A DNA stretch of 28,046 nt from UBA288 sp964461885 (GTDB lineage: Archaea; Halobacteriota; Methanomicrobia; Methanomicrobiales; Methanospirillaceae). The stretch is from the NCBI GenBank assembly GCA_964461885.1, contig CAYWVY010000025.1, positions 1 to 28,046 on the forward strand, in the 5' to 3' direction. The notes under the pieces are model-generated. The model ran no database searches and was not told the DNA's origin. It was given only the letters and a program-made list of their open reading frames with translations. This document shows, in pieces, positions 1 to 7,695 of the stretch (within the stretch, counting starts at the first letter, position 1; every line of letters begins with the position of its first letter). Position numbers and translations under genes: made by a program.

Positions 1-417
1 GTCGTCGACGACATCCTGACGACCAACCCGTTCGGCTGCACGGACTACGAGGTCGCCGGCGTCAGCCACGACGGCACGGAGAAGACCCGGGAGTCGTACA
101 CGGCCCGGTTCGCGTACGAGGACAACGAAGCGATCACGATCGGCACCACGGCGGTCAAGTGCCCGACGGTGGCCGCGTACAACGCCGTAGTGTCGGCGGT
201 GCCGGCCGCGACGGCGATCAACACGGCGATCGGCGCGACCGGCGTTCACGTTCTCGAGGATGACACGTTCTCGGCGACGATCAAGTGTCACGACGCGAAC
301 GGCGATCTGTACAACGTCTCGATCACCCGCTCGGCGGTCACGGTCTCCGGCTACGAAGCCGACGCGATCCTCACGGCCCTCGAAGACTGGGCGGACGCGG
401 TGCCGGCGCTCAACTGA
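1..417 (+). CDS. C-terminal part of an unknown protein (truncated by window edge)
   Basis: An open frame runs from the first base to a TGA at 415-417, giving the last 138 residues of a protein whose start lies outside the window. The visible part is rich in Ala, Thr, Val and Asp, contains two Cys, and shows alternating short beta-like stretches. No transmembrane segment is visible. It ends in an acidic-amphipathic helix-like tail (around SGYEADAILTALEDWADA). I do not recognise a family. A surface or virion structural protein would fit the composition, but that is speculation. A hairpin followed by a T-run lies about 85 bases after the stop. Confidence 0.6.
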   Translation, partial: VVDDILTTNPFGCTDYEVAGVSHDGTEKTRESYTARFAYEDNEAITIGTTAVKCPTVAAYNAVVSAVPAATAINTAIGATGVHVLEDDTFSATIKCHDANGDLYNVSITRSAVTVSGYEADAILTALEDWADAVPALN

Positions 418-499
418 GCCGGCCGACGCCTCATCGGGATTCGATCAACGCCGGCCGGGGACGGAGCTCCCTTACCGGCGTGGCAGGGTTGTGCGGTCA

Positions 500-520
500 G
501 GGGCTCCGGCCCCCATTTTT
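500..520 (+). terminator. Hairpin plus T-run downstream of the first gene
   Basis: GGGGC-TCCG-GCCCC forms a 5-bp GC stem with a 4-base loop at 500-513 and is followed by ATTTTT. It sits between two convergent genes and would terminate the left-edge gene on the plus strand. Confidence 0.5.
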
Positions 521-577
521 CTAGAGATGTGAACTCTTATCGCTACATCTCGCCGGACCTTTTCGTATCAGAGGCGC

Positions 578-946
578 TCAGAGCCAGTCCATCGGCGGCG
601 CTTCGTCGTTCCTGATCCTGTTTGTGTACGGTGGCAGCTCGTCGGACTCGACGCGGGGCCGCGCCTCGCCGAGTCCCCGCAGGGCCGACAGCAGGCCCAC
701 GAAGAACCAGAGCGCGCCGAGCAGCCCGCCGAAGATCAGCACGACGGAGCCCATCAAGGACGGTTGCTCTCCGGCGAAGGATGCGTCGGTCACATCCCCC
801 ACCTCTGCAAAGGGACTGCCGCTCGCCGATGTCGCGGTGCGCAGGGTTCTCGAGCCGGCGGCGCCGTCCACAGGTGAACCGGCGGAGACGGCGCACACGA
901 GGAGGAGCGCGCCGAGGCAGACGGTCGTTGTGAAGATTCGGAGCAT
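578..946 (-). CDS. Small secreted or membrane-anchored protein, function unknown
   Basis: The protein has 122 residues when started at the ATG at 946. It begins with a hydrophobic signal-like segment (about residues 2-22, LRIFTTTVCLGALLLVCAVS). A second long hydrophobic segment around residues 64-86 includes SVVLIFGGLLGALWFFVGLL. The C-terminal tail is charged and proline-rich (ELPPYT, APPMDWL) and would be cytoplasmic if the first segment is cleaved or crosses outward. An ATG at 982 would add 12 polar residues before the signal segment and is less likely; a GGAG lies about 15 bases before 946. It converges on the left-edge gene. I recognise no family, and the coding call rests on the paired hydrophobic segments. 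Confidence 0.55.
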   Translation of the reverse strand: MLRIFTTTVCLGALLLVCAVSAGSPVDGAAGSRTLRTATSASGSPFAEVGDVTDASFAGEQPSLMGSVVLIFGGLLGALWFFVGLLSALRGLGEARPRVESDELPPYTNRIRNDEAPPMDWL

Positions 947-1086
947 GGTCGCAGGTTCACTCTCCTGCCTCTCCGTGGCCACCGTTTACCATAAATGCTT
1001 CGGTCTCAAGGGGTCTGTACTGTCTCGTCCCTGTGTATTGCCGCATCCTGTACATCCATATCCCGGCTCGCCGAACAGATCTTCCT

Positions 1087-1401
1087 ATGGGACTGATCAA
1101 GACAGTCCGTCGGCTTTCGACGCTGAACTCACGTCTGCAGCGGTTCCAGGCCCCGCTCGAGATGCTTCTCCTTGGCGTTCGAGATCCACGCGTACCGATC
1201 ACGGCAAAAGCCGTCATGATCGCCACGCTCGCCTACGTCGCGAGCCCGATCGATATTATCCCGGACTTCATTCCGTTCGTCGGCCACCTCGACGACATGA
1301 TCGTGATCCCACTGGGCGTGACGGTCGCGATCTCCCTGCTCCCGTCCGGGCTCCGGAACGAGTACGACACGGCACGACGGGGTTCCTCGGCCACCGTCTG
1401 A
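1087..1401 (+). CDS. DUF1232 (YkvA-like) small membrane protein
   Basis: This 104-residue protein carries the DUF1232 core: AYVASPIDIIPDFIPFVGHL, then a hydrophobic stretch (IVIPLGVTVAISLL). The family signature is SPIDLIPDxIPxxGxxDD, and the match here, including LDDM, is close. Members are small proteins with one or two membrane-dipping helices and no established biochemical role. I chose the ATG at 1087 (MGLIKTVRRL) because an amphipathic basic N-terminus is typical; an in-frame start at 1033 would add 18 residues of poor coding quality. The gene stands alone, with 267 bases to the next start. Confidence 0.8.
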   Translation: MGLIKTVRRLSTLNSRLQRFQAPLEMLLLGVRDPRVPITAKAVMIATLAYVASPIDIIPDFIPFVGHLDDMIVIPLGVTVAISLLPSGLRNEYDTARRGSSATV

Positions 1402-1668
1402 TCCTTTGCACAGCAGCCGTCCGTATCGGGCGGAGCCACATACGGTTCCGCAGGACAGCGGTGGCGGCGTCGGCGTCCGTAGGCGCGTCCGAACGAAGAG
1501 ATCGAATTGAGCCACGGCTATCGCGCAACCGGGCGGAATCAACCGACACCGCAGAGAGGTACGAATCGCGACGGTCACGGTTGGGGGTGAATGCCGGTGC
1601 CCAACCTCCGGTGATTGGCATTGTTTATGCTAGAGTATAGCATAGTACTTGTTTCACAGGCGATCACC

Positions 1669-3231
1669 GTGGACCTGACCATCTCCTTCCTCCTGGCCAT
1701 ACTGCCGATCCTCGTCATATTCGTCGGCCTCGTCGTCCTCAAGCAGTCAGGGACCCTGATGGGTTTCGTGGGCTGGGTGCTGACCGTCGCCATCGCCATC
1801 CTCTTCTTCTCGACTTCGCCCGCGATCGCCCTGTACGCCACGCTCAACGGGGTCCTCGCCTCGTTCGGGATCTCGCTCATGGTCCTCCTCACGATCCTCC
1901 AGGTCACGATGATGGATGTGACCGGCGCGATCAGGTCGATCACTGAGTACATCCGGCTGATCGCGGCCGAACGCTACGAGCAGGTGATGCTCCTGAACGT
2001 CGGCCTCGGCTCCTTCCTCGTCTCGATCGGGGCCACCCCGGTCACGATGCTCCCGCCGATCATGCTCGCCCTGGGGTTCTCGCCGCTGGCGGCCATCGCC
2101 CTGCCCTGCCTCGGGTACGACCCGCTCACCTCCTTCTCATTGCTTGCGGTCCCGATCACGCTCCCGGCCCAGGTCTTCAACCTTGACCTCGCCGCGCTCG
2201 GTTCGCAGATCTCGCTCTTCCTCCCGGTGGTCTCGACCGGGTTCGCCTTCGGGATGCTCTATATCGCGGACGGCCTGAAGGGAATGCGGGACGGGTTCGT
2301 GCCGGCCATCGTGGCCGGCCTCACCCTGGGATTATCGGCCATCTTCTTCGTCCGGGTACTCCCGGTCTCCGCGATCGGGCTTGTGGGGGTCTTCTCGGGC
2401 CTGCTCACGATCGTGGTCCTGCTCCTGCTTCGCGTCGTCAAGGGCAGGCCGATCCTGGTGCGCTTGGACGACATGCCTGCCGACGTGATGCCGATCCGGC
2501 GGGCCGCGCTCCCCTGGCTTCTGCTCGTCTTCTTCGTGCTCGTGATCAGCGTCCCGGTCCTCTCAACGGGGCTGTACGGTTTGCTCGGGCCGCTGCAGAG
2601 GGTCACGATCGTCGCGGACAGGGTCATCGACCTGAAGCTGCTGAACCAGGCCTATACCTGGGTCCTGGTCTCGACCCTGATCTCGGCTCCGTTCCTGGTC
2701 CGCGGACGCGACGAGGCGCGAAAGATCGTCCAGGTCTGGCTGAAGCGAGCCTGGGCGCCGACCTTCGCCGCGGCGATCTTCTTCGCGATCGCCTACGTGA
2801 TGGACTGGTCCGGCCAGACCGTGATCAACAACGCTCTCACGTTTGCGCCCGGAACGGCGGACATCAACATGAACGCCGTGATCGGACTCACGCTCGCGAT
2901 GACGTTCGGCGTCGCCTTCCCGGCGATCAGCCCGCTGCTCGGCCTCTTCGGGGCATTTGTCTCGGGCTCGGAAGCCTCGTCGAACGTGATGTTCCACGGG
3001 ATTCTGAAGCGGGCGACCGGCGTCCTCGACCTTGACTTCATCAAGGTCTACTCGGCCCACGCGGTGGCCGGCGGGATCGCGTCCGGGATAGCACCGGCCA
3101 AGATCATCAACGCGGCCGCCGTGATCGACCAGCTCGGGATGGAAGGCGAGGTCATCCGAAAGTGCGCGCCCGTCGCCATCGTGTTGACAATCGCCACCGG
3201 AGCCCTCCTCGTCCTGATGCTCGCGATCTGA
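1669..3231 (+). CDS. LctP-family (L-lactate permease type) transporter
   Basis: This is a very hydrophobic protein of 520 residues with about 12-14 predicted membrane segments. Its N-terminal helix pair and blocks such as GATPVTMLPPIMLALGFSPL, PCLGYDPLTSFSLLAVPI and SPLLGLFGAFVSGSEASSNV match the lactate permease (LctP/LldP) family. The last block is the conserved GxFxxGSxxSSN region. Family members exchange lactate or glycolate with protons; the substrate here is not shown. The GTG at 1669 is preferred because AGGCGATC lies just upstream and the product then starts directly before helix 1. An in-frame ATG at 1627 would add 14 residues and is the main alternative. The C-terminal half keeps the paired-repeat architecture, so the gene looks intact. 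Confidence 0.85.
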   Translation: MDLTISFLLAILPILVIFVGLVVLKQSGTLMGFVGWVLTVAIAILFFSTSPAIALYATLNGVLASFGISLMVLLTILQVTMMDVTGAIRSITEYIRLIAAERYEQVMLLNVGLGSFLVSIGATPVTMLPPIMLALGFSPLAAIALPCLGYDPLTSFSLLAVPITLPAQVFNLDLAALGSQISLFLPVVSTGFAFGMLYIADGLKGMRDGFVPAIVAGLTLGLSAIFFVRVLPVSAIGLVGVFSGLLTIVVLLLLRVVKGRPILVRLDDMPADVMPIRRAALPWLLLVFFVLVISVPVLSTGLYGLLGPLQRVTIVADRVIDLKLLNQAYTWVLVSTLISAPFLVRGRDEARKIVQVWLKRAWAPTFAAAIFFAIAYVMDWSGQTVINNALTFAPGTADINMNAVIGLTLAMTFGVAFPAISPLLGLFGAFVSGSEASSNVMFHGILKRATGVLDLDFIKVYSAHAVAGGIASGIAPAKIINAAAVIDQLGMEGEVIRKCAPVAIVLTIATGALLVLMLAI

Positions 3232-3270
3232 CCGGAGCGGACGGCAGCATCCCCCAATCCAACGATAGGG

Positions 3271-3278
3271 CTAAATAG
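3271..3278 (+). promoter_or_regulatory. TATA-like box for the OsmC gene
   Basis: CTAAATAG lies with its centre about 25 bases before the ATG at 3300. Archaeal spacing would start the transcript at or next to the start codon. A GTGATC at 3287-3292 could alternatively serve as a ribosome binding site. Confidence 0.4.
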
Positions 3279-3299
3279 CCGCTGCTGTGATCTCCGGGC

Positions 3300-3815
3300 A
3301 TGATAAACGGCATCGACGAGTCGGCGCTGCGGGCCCTCGCTTCGTCGGTACAGGGTGATCCGGAGCGGGGTCACGTTCAGTTCTCTGCCATCACCGAATG
3401 GCGTGACGGCGCCCGGGCCACCACCGCCGTGCGCCATTTCGCGATCCGGTCGGACGAACCCCCCAGCCTCGGTGGAAGCGACCTTGCACCGAATGCGGTC
3501 GAGCTCCTGCTCTCGGCTCTCGGCGCCTGCCTCTCTGTCGGGTTCATCTACAACGCCGCCCTCCAGGGACTCGCGATCAGAACCCTGGTACTCGAGATCC
3601 ACGGGCGGCTCGACCTCGCCGGTTTCCTCGGTCTGCCCGGCGGAACGCCTGCGGGCTACACCGATATCCGGGTCGACTGCCGGATCGATTCGGACGCACG
3701 GCCGGAGGCACTCGGAGCGCTGGCCTCCCGGGTCATCGCGACCTCTCCCGTCACCGATACGCTCCGTCGACCGGTCCCGGTCGAACTGACCGTGAACGGA
3801 GAGCACGCGGGCTGA
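3300..3815 (+). CDS. OsmC/Ohr-family protein
   Basis: The protein has 171 residues. It contains the OsmC fold signature: a beta-rich N-terminus (GHVQFSAITEW, TTAVRHFAIRSDEPPSLGG), then APNAVELLLSALGACLSVGF with the conserved helix Cys, and a second Cys in VDCRIDSD. OsmC/Ohr proteins use two Cys to reduce organic hydroperoxides, and the YhfA-like branch may bind other ligands. The separation of the two Cys (about 50 residues) fits the family. The C-terminal ASRVIATSPVTDTLRRPVPV segment corresponds to the usual C-terminal helix and strand (xxxxCPVxxtlxxxvpv), with Ser-Pro-Val where many relatives have Cys-Pro-Val. It is probably cytoplasmic and involved in oxidative stress. It is monocistronic. 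Confidence 0.8.
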   Translation: MINGIDESALRALASSVQGDPERGHVQFSAITEWRDGARATTAVRHFAIRSDEPPSLGGSDLAPNAVELLLSALGACLSVGFIYNAALQGLAIRTLVLEIHGRLDLAGFLGLPGGTPAGYTDIRVDCRIDSDARPEALGALASRVIATSPVTDTLRRPVPVELTVNGEHAG

Positions 3816-3844
3816 GCTTCGGCGAGACGCACCGGCCATCTTCG

Positions 3845-3853
3845 CTAAAAAGG
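3845..3853 (-). terminator. T-rich terminator for the minus-strand DUF2892-like gene
   Basis: On the minus strand the DUF2892-like gene is followed within about 10 bases by CCCCCTTTTTAGC. Short T-tracts of this kind terminate archaeal RNA polymerase without a hairpin. Confidence 0.35.
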
Positions 3854-3860
3854 GGGCCGC

Positions 3861-4189
3861 TCAGTCTTTCGCAGCCGAGAGCGTGAGCTTCGCCTGCTCC
3901 TGCGGCGTCGAGCCGCCCGTGACAGGGCCGAAGTCGCCCCGGAGTGCCTTGAGAACGACCTTCTCACGGTCGATATCGCGCCGCGTTCGTACGCCCAACC
4001 GGCGGAAGGTTTCGATCGGAGGGCACCACCCCTGGACGGCGTGCTGGAGCAGGGCAGCACGATCCCCGGCAGGAGGAGCCAGCGGCGATCGCGGGTGACG
4101 CCGAGCAAGAGACCCGCGAGTGCGAGCCCGGCCGCGTTCGTCGGGGGTCTTGCCGAGCTCGTGCTTCCGGTCAATGACAACCCTGTCAT
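3861..4189 (-). pseudogene. Frameshifted DUF2892-like (YgaP membrane domain) gene
   Basis: Two overlapping minus-strand frames together resemble one small DUF2892 membrane protein. From an ATG at 4189, with AGGAG 5 bases upstream, one frame reads MTGLSLTG, then a hydrophobic segment AAGLALAGLLLGV and WLLLPGIV. Around 4050-4062 the match moves to another frame: LLQHAVQGWCPPIETFRRLG, followed by a charged tail (DIDREKVVLKALRGDF) to a TGA at 3861. The family pattern (AGL...LLxxAxxGWCPxxxxxRRLG) is continuous only if one base is missing near 4055. Joined, the product would be about 108 residues. The shift may be a true mutation, an assembly error or recoding. The single-frame alternative to 4286 lacks the membrane helix and is unlikely to be the real product. 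Confidence 0.6.
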
Positions 4190-4280
4190 GCCGCTCCTGC
4201 TCGCGCTCCTGGCGACCGCATTTGCATGAACGGGGCACGAAGAGGATACCTTTTTCACACAGAGGGCAGGATCTGTATGC

Positions 4281-4703
4281 ATGCACCGGGGGTTTCTGCT
4301 GGCGGCGGCCCTTCTCGGGCTGCTCGCCGTCATGGCTGCAGCGAGCGGGTGCGCCGGGCTGTACACCCTTTCACGCGCGGTAAAACGGCCCGATGTCGCC
4401 GGGGAAGGCATGGGTCTTCCCCTCACTCCGCTTGCCACATCGACGCCAACCCTGCCGATCACGATGACGGCGACCGTCCCGGACCCGGCGTACGGAAGCG
4501 ACGGCCTTCCGTTCGACCCGTACACAATCGATTCGCTGCCCGTACCGCTTTCGTCCGGGACAGACGCCTCACCTTCCGCGCCCCGGCCGCTGCCAAACGC
4601 GACTCCGGCCTGGACGCCGATGGAGACGGAGGTGCCTCTGATCGACGGCCCACCGCCTGAGGACGAACTTCTCCCACCAACCCTGGCCGCGACTCAGATC
4701 TAG
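4281..4703 (+). CDS. Small lipoprotein with Pro/Thr-rich linker, unknown function
   Basis: The protein has 140 residues. It starts with a short basic end and a hydrophobic run, followed by a lipobox-like AASGC with Cys at residue 24. The mature protein should therefore be lipid-anchored outside the cell membrane. The remainder is low-complexity: Thr/Pro-rich stretches (LATSTPTLPITMTATVP) and acidic proline-rich ends (DGPPPEDELLPP), with no recognisable enzyme domain. Low-complexity segments like this tether exported proteins or are glycosylated in archaea. The last codon TAG overlaps the stop codon of the convergent mutase gene through the shared palindrome CTAG at 4700-4703. Confidence 0.6.
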   Translation: MHRGFLLAAALLGLLAVMAAASGCAGLYTLSRAVKRPDVAGEGMGLPLTPLATSTPTLPITMTATVPDPAYGSDGLPFDPYTIDSLPVPLSSGTDASPSAPRPLPNATPAWTPMETEVPLIDGPPPEDELLPPTLAATQI

Positions 4704-6058
4704 CCGGTGAGCGGCGCGACCTGCTTCAGGACCGCGTCGCGCATCGCCTCGGCCGCGGCCCGGTCTTCGGCCTCGACCATGACGCGGACGATCGGCTCGG
4801 TCCCCGATCGGCGGATCAGCGCCCAGGTCTTTCCTTTTGCAAGCCGGACTCCGTCGGTCCGATCGGCCGAGAAGTCGGGGAACGCAGCCTCGACCGCGGC
4901 GATCACCTCGTCGGGCCGCCGCGTCCTGATCCGCTCGCTGATGAAGTGATACGGCGGCAGCTCGTCCACGAGGGCCGAGAGTGGCCTGCCCGATTCGGCC
5001 AGCACCTCGATCATTGTCGCGGCGGTCATGCCGCCGTCCCGGCAGAACTGGTGGTCGGGGAAGATCAGGCCGCCGTTCCCCTCGCCGCCGAACGCGACCG
5101 GGATTCCGGCCGCGATCAGTCCGAGCATGGTCCGGGCCACGTAGATCGAGCCGACGCGCGTGTACTTGACCGTGCAGCCGGTCGCGGCGGCCACATCCTC
5201 GATCAGCTGCGATGTCGAGACCGGGGTCACGATCACGCCCTTCCGTCTCTGGCAGACGTGGCGTGCGATCAGGGCAAACTCGCGGTTCTCCTCGACGTAC
5301 CTGCCCCGGTCGTCGATGAAGACCGCACGGTCCGCGTCGCCGTCATGGGCGACGCCGAAGGCCGCTCCCGTCTCCCTGACGAGCTCGGCGAGGGGACGAA
5401 GACCTTCCTCCGTCGGTTCGGGCAGCCGGCCCGGGAACGTGCCGTCGGGTTCACCGTTGATCGTGTGGACCTCGCAGCCCATCCTCGCGAGCAGGGCCGG
5501 CGTGGTCAGGGACGCCGGGCCGGAGCCCGGATCGACCGCGACGGTCGTGCCCGCTCCGACCTCCTTGGGGAAGTGCGCGAGGATGCCGTCGATATAGCGT
5601 TCGACCAGTTCCGGCGCCGCCTGCTCCGTGCCGAGCCCCCGCCAGTCGGCGAGCACGTGCTCGTCGCGGAACAGCCTCCCTTCGAGCGCGATCACCTCCG
5701 TATCCCCCATCTCGGTCCCGTCACGCTCGACGATCTTGACCCCGTTGTACTCGGGCGGGTTGTGCGAGGCCGTGATCATCGCGCCGGCTGCAAAGGTGTC
5801 GCGGACGATGTACTGGAGGGCCGGTGTCGGCAGCACGCCGCAGTCGATGACCTGGCAGCCGACGGCCATCAGCCCGGCCTTGAGCGCATGCGTGAGGACC
5901 GGCCCCGAGGTCCGGGTGTCCCGTCCGATCGCCACCGTGCCCGGGCGCATCGCGCCGAGCGCCTGCCCGATCCGGAGCACGAGCCCCGGCGTCATCGAAT
6001 CGCCCACGACGCCGCGAACGCCGTTTGTCCCGAAGATCTGCTTCTTCTCCGCCATCAT
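4700..6058 (-). CDS. glmM: Phosphoglucosamine mutase / phosphomannomutase (alpha-D-phosphohexomutase)
   Basis: This is a full-length 452-residue phosphohexomutase. The phosphoserine loop TASHNP puts the catalytic Ser at about residue 98. The metal loop DGDADR is at about 239-244, the sugar loop GEGNGG at about 325-330, and the C-terminal phosphate-binding motif RRSGTEP near residue 418. The N-terminal FGTNGVRG is typical of the archaeal GlmM/ManB group. The enzyme interconverts hexose 6- and 1-phosphates, supplying UDP-GlcNAc or GDP-mannose for glycan synthesis; sequence alone does not separate glucosamine from mannose preference. It is the last gene of a three-gene minus-strand operon, and its ATG overlaps the mobB stop (ATGA at 6055-6058). 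GGGAGG lies just upstream of the start. A second ATG follows immediately. Confidence 0.9.
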   Translation of the reverse strand: MMAEKKQIFGTNGVRGVVGDSMTPGLVLRIGQALGAMRPGTVAIGRDTRTSGPVLTHALKAGLMAVGCQVIDCGVLPTPALQYIVRDTFAAGAMITASHNPPEYNGVKIVERDGTEMGDTEVIALEGRLFRDEHVLADWRGLGTEQAAPELVERYIDGILAHFPKEVGAGTTVAVDPGSGPASLTTPALLARMGCEVHTINGEPDGTFPGRLPEPTEEGLRPLAELVRETGAAFGVAHDGDADRAVFIDDRGRYVEENREFALIARHVCQRRKGVIVTPVSTSQLIEDVAAATGCTVKYTRVGSIYVARTMLGLIAAGIPVAFGGEGNGGLIFPDHQFCRDGGMTAATMIEVLAESGRPLSALVDELPPYHFISERIRTRRPDEVIAAVEAAFPDFSADRTDGVRLAKGKTWALIRRSGTEPIVRVMVEAEDRAAAEAMRDAVLKQVAPLTG

Positions 6059-6768
6059 CGCCCTCCCTGCTGGATCTCGTCATCGACGCCCTGGGCGAGC
6101 CTGACCAGAGCCGTTCCCGCTCCGGCCGGATCGCAGGCGATCAGTGCCATCACAATTGTTCCTGCTCCGGCATAGACTCTGCCGTGCAGTCCGGCCGCGA
6201 CCACCCCCGGGGCGGAGGCTACGCCTGCCTCGAGCCGATCAAGGGCGGCACGGTCTTCGGCAAGACCAGGGGCGACGCGCAGCGTGCCGGCGCACTCGAA
6301 AAAGCCCGCTCCCCCGGCCCGCCCTCTGCAGGCCCGGAGCAGCCCCCCCGGAGAGACATACTCGTCGAACCGATCGAGGGCGCTGAGCACCTCGTCCGCC
6401 GTCGGGTTGCGGAGCACGCACCGCTCCGAGGGGAGATCGCCGATCACCACGCGGGCGAACGGCTCGGTCTTGAACCCCTCGACAAGAGCGAGTTCGCACC
6501 CGGCATCCGAGAGCCGGTCGAGGGCGGCAAAGAGCGTGTCGCTCCGCAGCACGGTGACGCCCTTGGCGGCGTCGATCCCGGTCACTGCCTGAGCGCCTTG
6601 CTCGAAGAACCTGGTCGTATCCCGCCCCGGGTCGAGTGCGAACGGATGAGCGCCGCCAAGGTGCTTGACCACGCCGATCTCAAGGCCCGGTGGTGCGGCA
6701 CCGATCACCTCCTCGATGAGGGTCGTCTTGCCCGTCCCCGACCAGCCGGCGAACTGGACGACTCTCAT
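6055..6768 (-). CDS. mobB: MobB-type GTPase with a MoaE-like C-terminal domain
   Basis: The protein has 237 residues. The N-terminal half is MobB: Walker A GWSGTGKTTL at residues 8-17, then GVVKHLGG, DTTRFFEQGAQAV and LALVEGFK. MobB supports guanylation of molybdopterin for Mo/W enzymes such as formylmethanofuran and formate dehydrogenases. From about residue 150 a second domain appears: GAGFFECAGTLR and then VVAAGLHGRVYAGAGTIVMA. This resembles the MoaE pattern (GAxxxFxGxVR ... HRxGxLxxGe), but the Lys residues needed for molybdopterin synthase activity are not visible and the Arg of HR is displaced (HGR). The gene overlaps DUF5806 upstream and the mutase downstream by 4 bases each, and is preceded by GGGGAGGA. 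Confidence 0.8.
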   Translation of the reverse strand: MRVVQFAGWSGTGKTTLIEEVIGAAPPGLEIGVVKHLGGAHPFALDPGRDTTRFFEQGAQAVTGIDAAKGVTVLRSDTLFAALDRLSDAGCELALVEGFKTEPFARVVIGDLPSERCVLRNPTADEVLSALDRFDEYVSPGGLLRACRGRAGGAGFFECAGTLRVAPGLAEDRAALDRLEAGVASAPGVVAAGLHGRVYAGAGTIVMALIACDPAGAGTALVRLAQGVDDEIQQGGR

Positions 6769-7283
6769 TCCTCCTCCCCGCGCGCCCGCGTCTCGAGGAG
6801 GGTCTGTGCCGCAAGCCCGACAGAGCGCATGACCGTCGAGATCCGGTCCTCGATGTCGAGCTCGTCGTCGACAGCGAGGCTCGTCCCCTCGACCTCGAGC
6901 AGGAACCGGGCGATCTCACTCGCCTCGAAGAGGAGGTCGTCAAGCTCTTCGGTGGTGAAGAAGCCGCACATGGCCCCATAGAAGAAGGTCGCGCCCGACT
7001 TGCGGACCTTCTTCTTGAAGGAGTTGCGTGCCTGGTTGACCGCCTGCGGCGAATACGGCTCGGTCATGAACGGGACAAGCTCGGGCAGGTGCTGGCCGAT
7101 GAAGGTCATCTCCGCCCCCGAGGTGGTCCTGAAGTCGGCACAGAGCCGGGCGAGCGCCCATTCGCGTGCCGTGATGTACGTGTGCCTGCGCAGGAACCGG
7201 TTCACCTTTTCGTAGGCAGCGCCGTCCACCTTGCGGAACTTGGCGTAGCGGGCGACCTCATCCCGATCGAATCCGGCTGCCAT
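6765..7283 (-). CDS. DUF5806 family protein
   Basis: The protein has 172 residues when started at the ATG at 7283; a GTG at 7295 would add four. The sequence matches the conserved archaeal DUF5806 family as I recall it: YAKFRKVDGAAYEKVNRFLR, then TYITAREWALARLCADF, LPELVPFMTEPYSPQAVNQA and KVRKSGATFFYGAMCGFF. An acidic helical tail follows (EASEIARFLLEVEG). It is a soluble alpha-helical protein without Cys clusters or a nucleotide motif, and the function is unknown. GTGAT 7 bases before 7283 supports the later start. It leads the operon with mobB and the mutase, which suggests shared expression but does not show a shared pathway. Confidence 0.85.
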   Translation of the reverse strand: MAAGFDRDEVARYAKFRKVDGAAYEKVNRFLRRHTYITAREWALARLCADFRTTSGAEMTFIGQHLPELVPFMTEPYSPQAVNQARNSFKKKVRKSGATFFYGAMCGFFTTEELDDLLFEASEIARFLLEVEGTSLAVDDELDIEDRISTVMRSVGLAAQTLLETRARGEEE

Positions 7284-7295
7284 GCGATCTATCAC

Positions 7296-7695
7296 TTGGC
7301 GGTGCAGGGCAAAAAAGGATCAGAGCCGTTCGTACCCCGGGGAGATCTCAGCAAAGGCGAGAGTCAGCCGTTGCCGTTCGCGTCGAACCGTCTCGCGGCC
7401 GATTGTGGGTGACCCGCTCCAGGTTGTTGAAGACAGATGCCGACATCCGGAAAACCAACCGGCTGGAACTGTTGCGTCCAGAACAGGGCGTCGCACGGGG
7501 TTCGGCGAAGCGTGTCCCTGGCCCCACGAAGCCTCTGGCGGTCCGGCAACGTGACCGTCGATATGGCATCTCGAGGAGTTCGCACCGGGTCTGGTCCATT
7601 CCTGGCGGGCGCAGTGCCGATGCCGGCCGCCCCTCTGCCGATCCGTACATATTAATAGAATCGACGCTCATGTATCTGAGCACAACGCCAAAAAG
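7296..7695. other. Gene-poor stretch upstream of tRNA-Arg
   Basis: About 400 bases contain no convincing gene. The open frames on both strands are Arg/Ser/Pro-rich shadows without a family signature. The stretch holds the DUF5806 promoter region at its left end and an AT-rich box for the tRNA at 7646-7657. Confidence 0.5.
7646..7657 (+). promoter_or_regulatory. TATA box for tRNA-Arg
   Basis: TACATATTAATA is a conspicuous AT-rich element about 40-50 bases before the mature tRNA 5' end. It predicts a transcript start near 7678 and a leader of roughly 18 bases to be removed by RNase P. Confidence 0.6.

Noticed and set aside
3861..4286. The 141-residue single-frame reading of the DUF2892-like locus
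   Set aside because: Its first 75 residues are basic and lack the membrane helix, which lies in another frame with a better ribosome binding site. I prefer the frameshifted reading.
7437..7655. A 72-residue plus-strand frame upstream of tRNA-Arg
   Set aside because: No family features, and competing frames of equal length exist on both strands.
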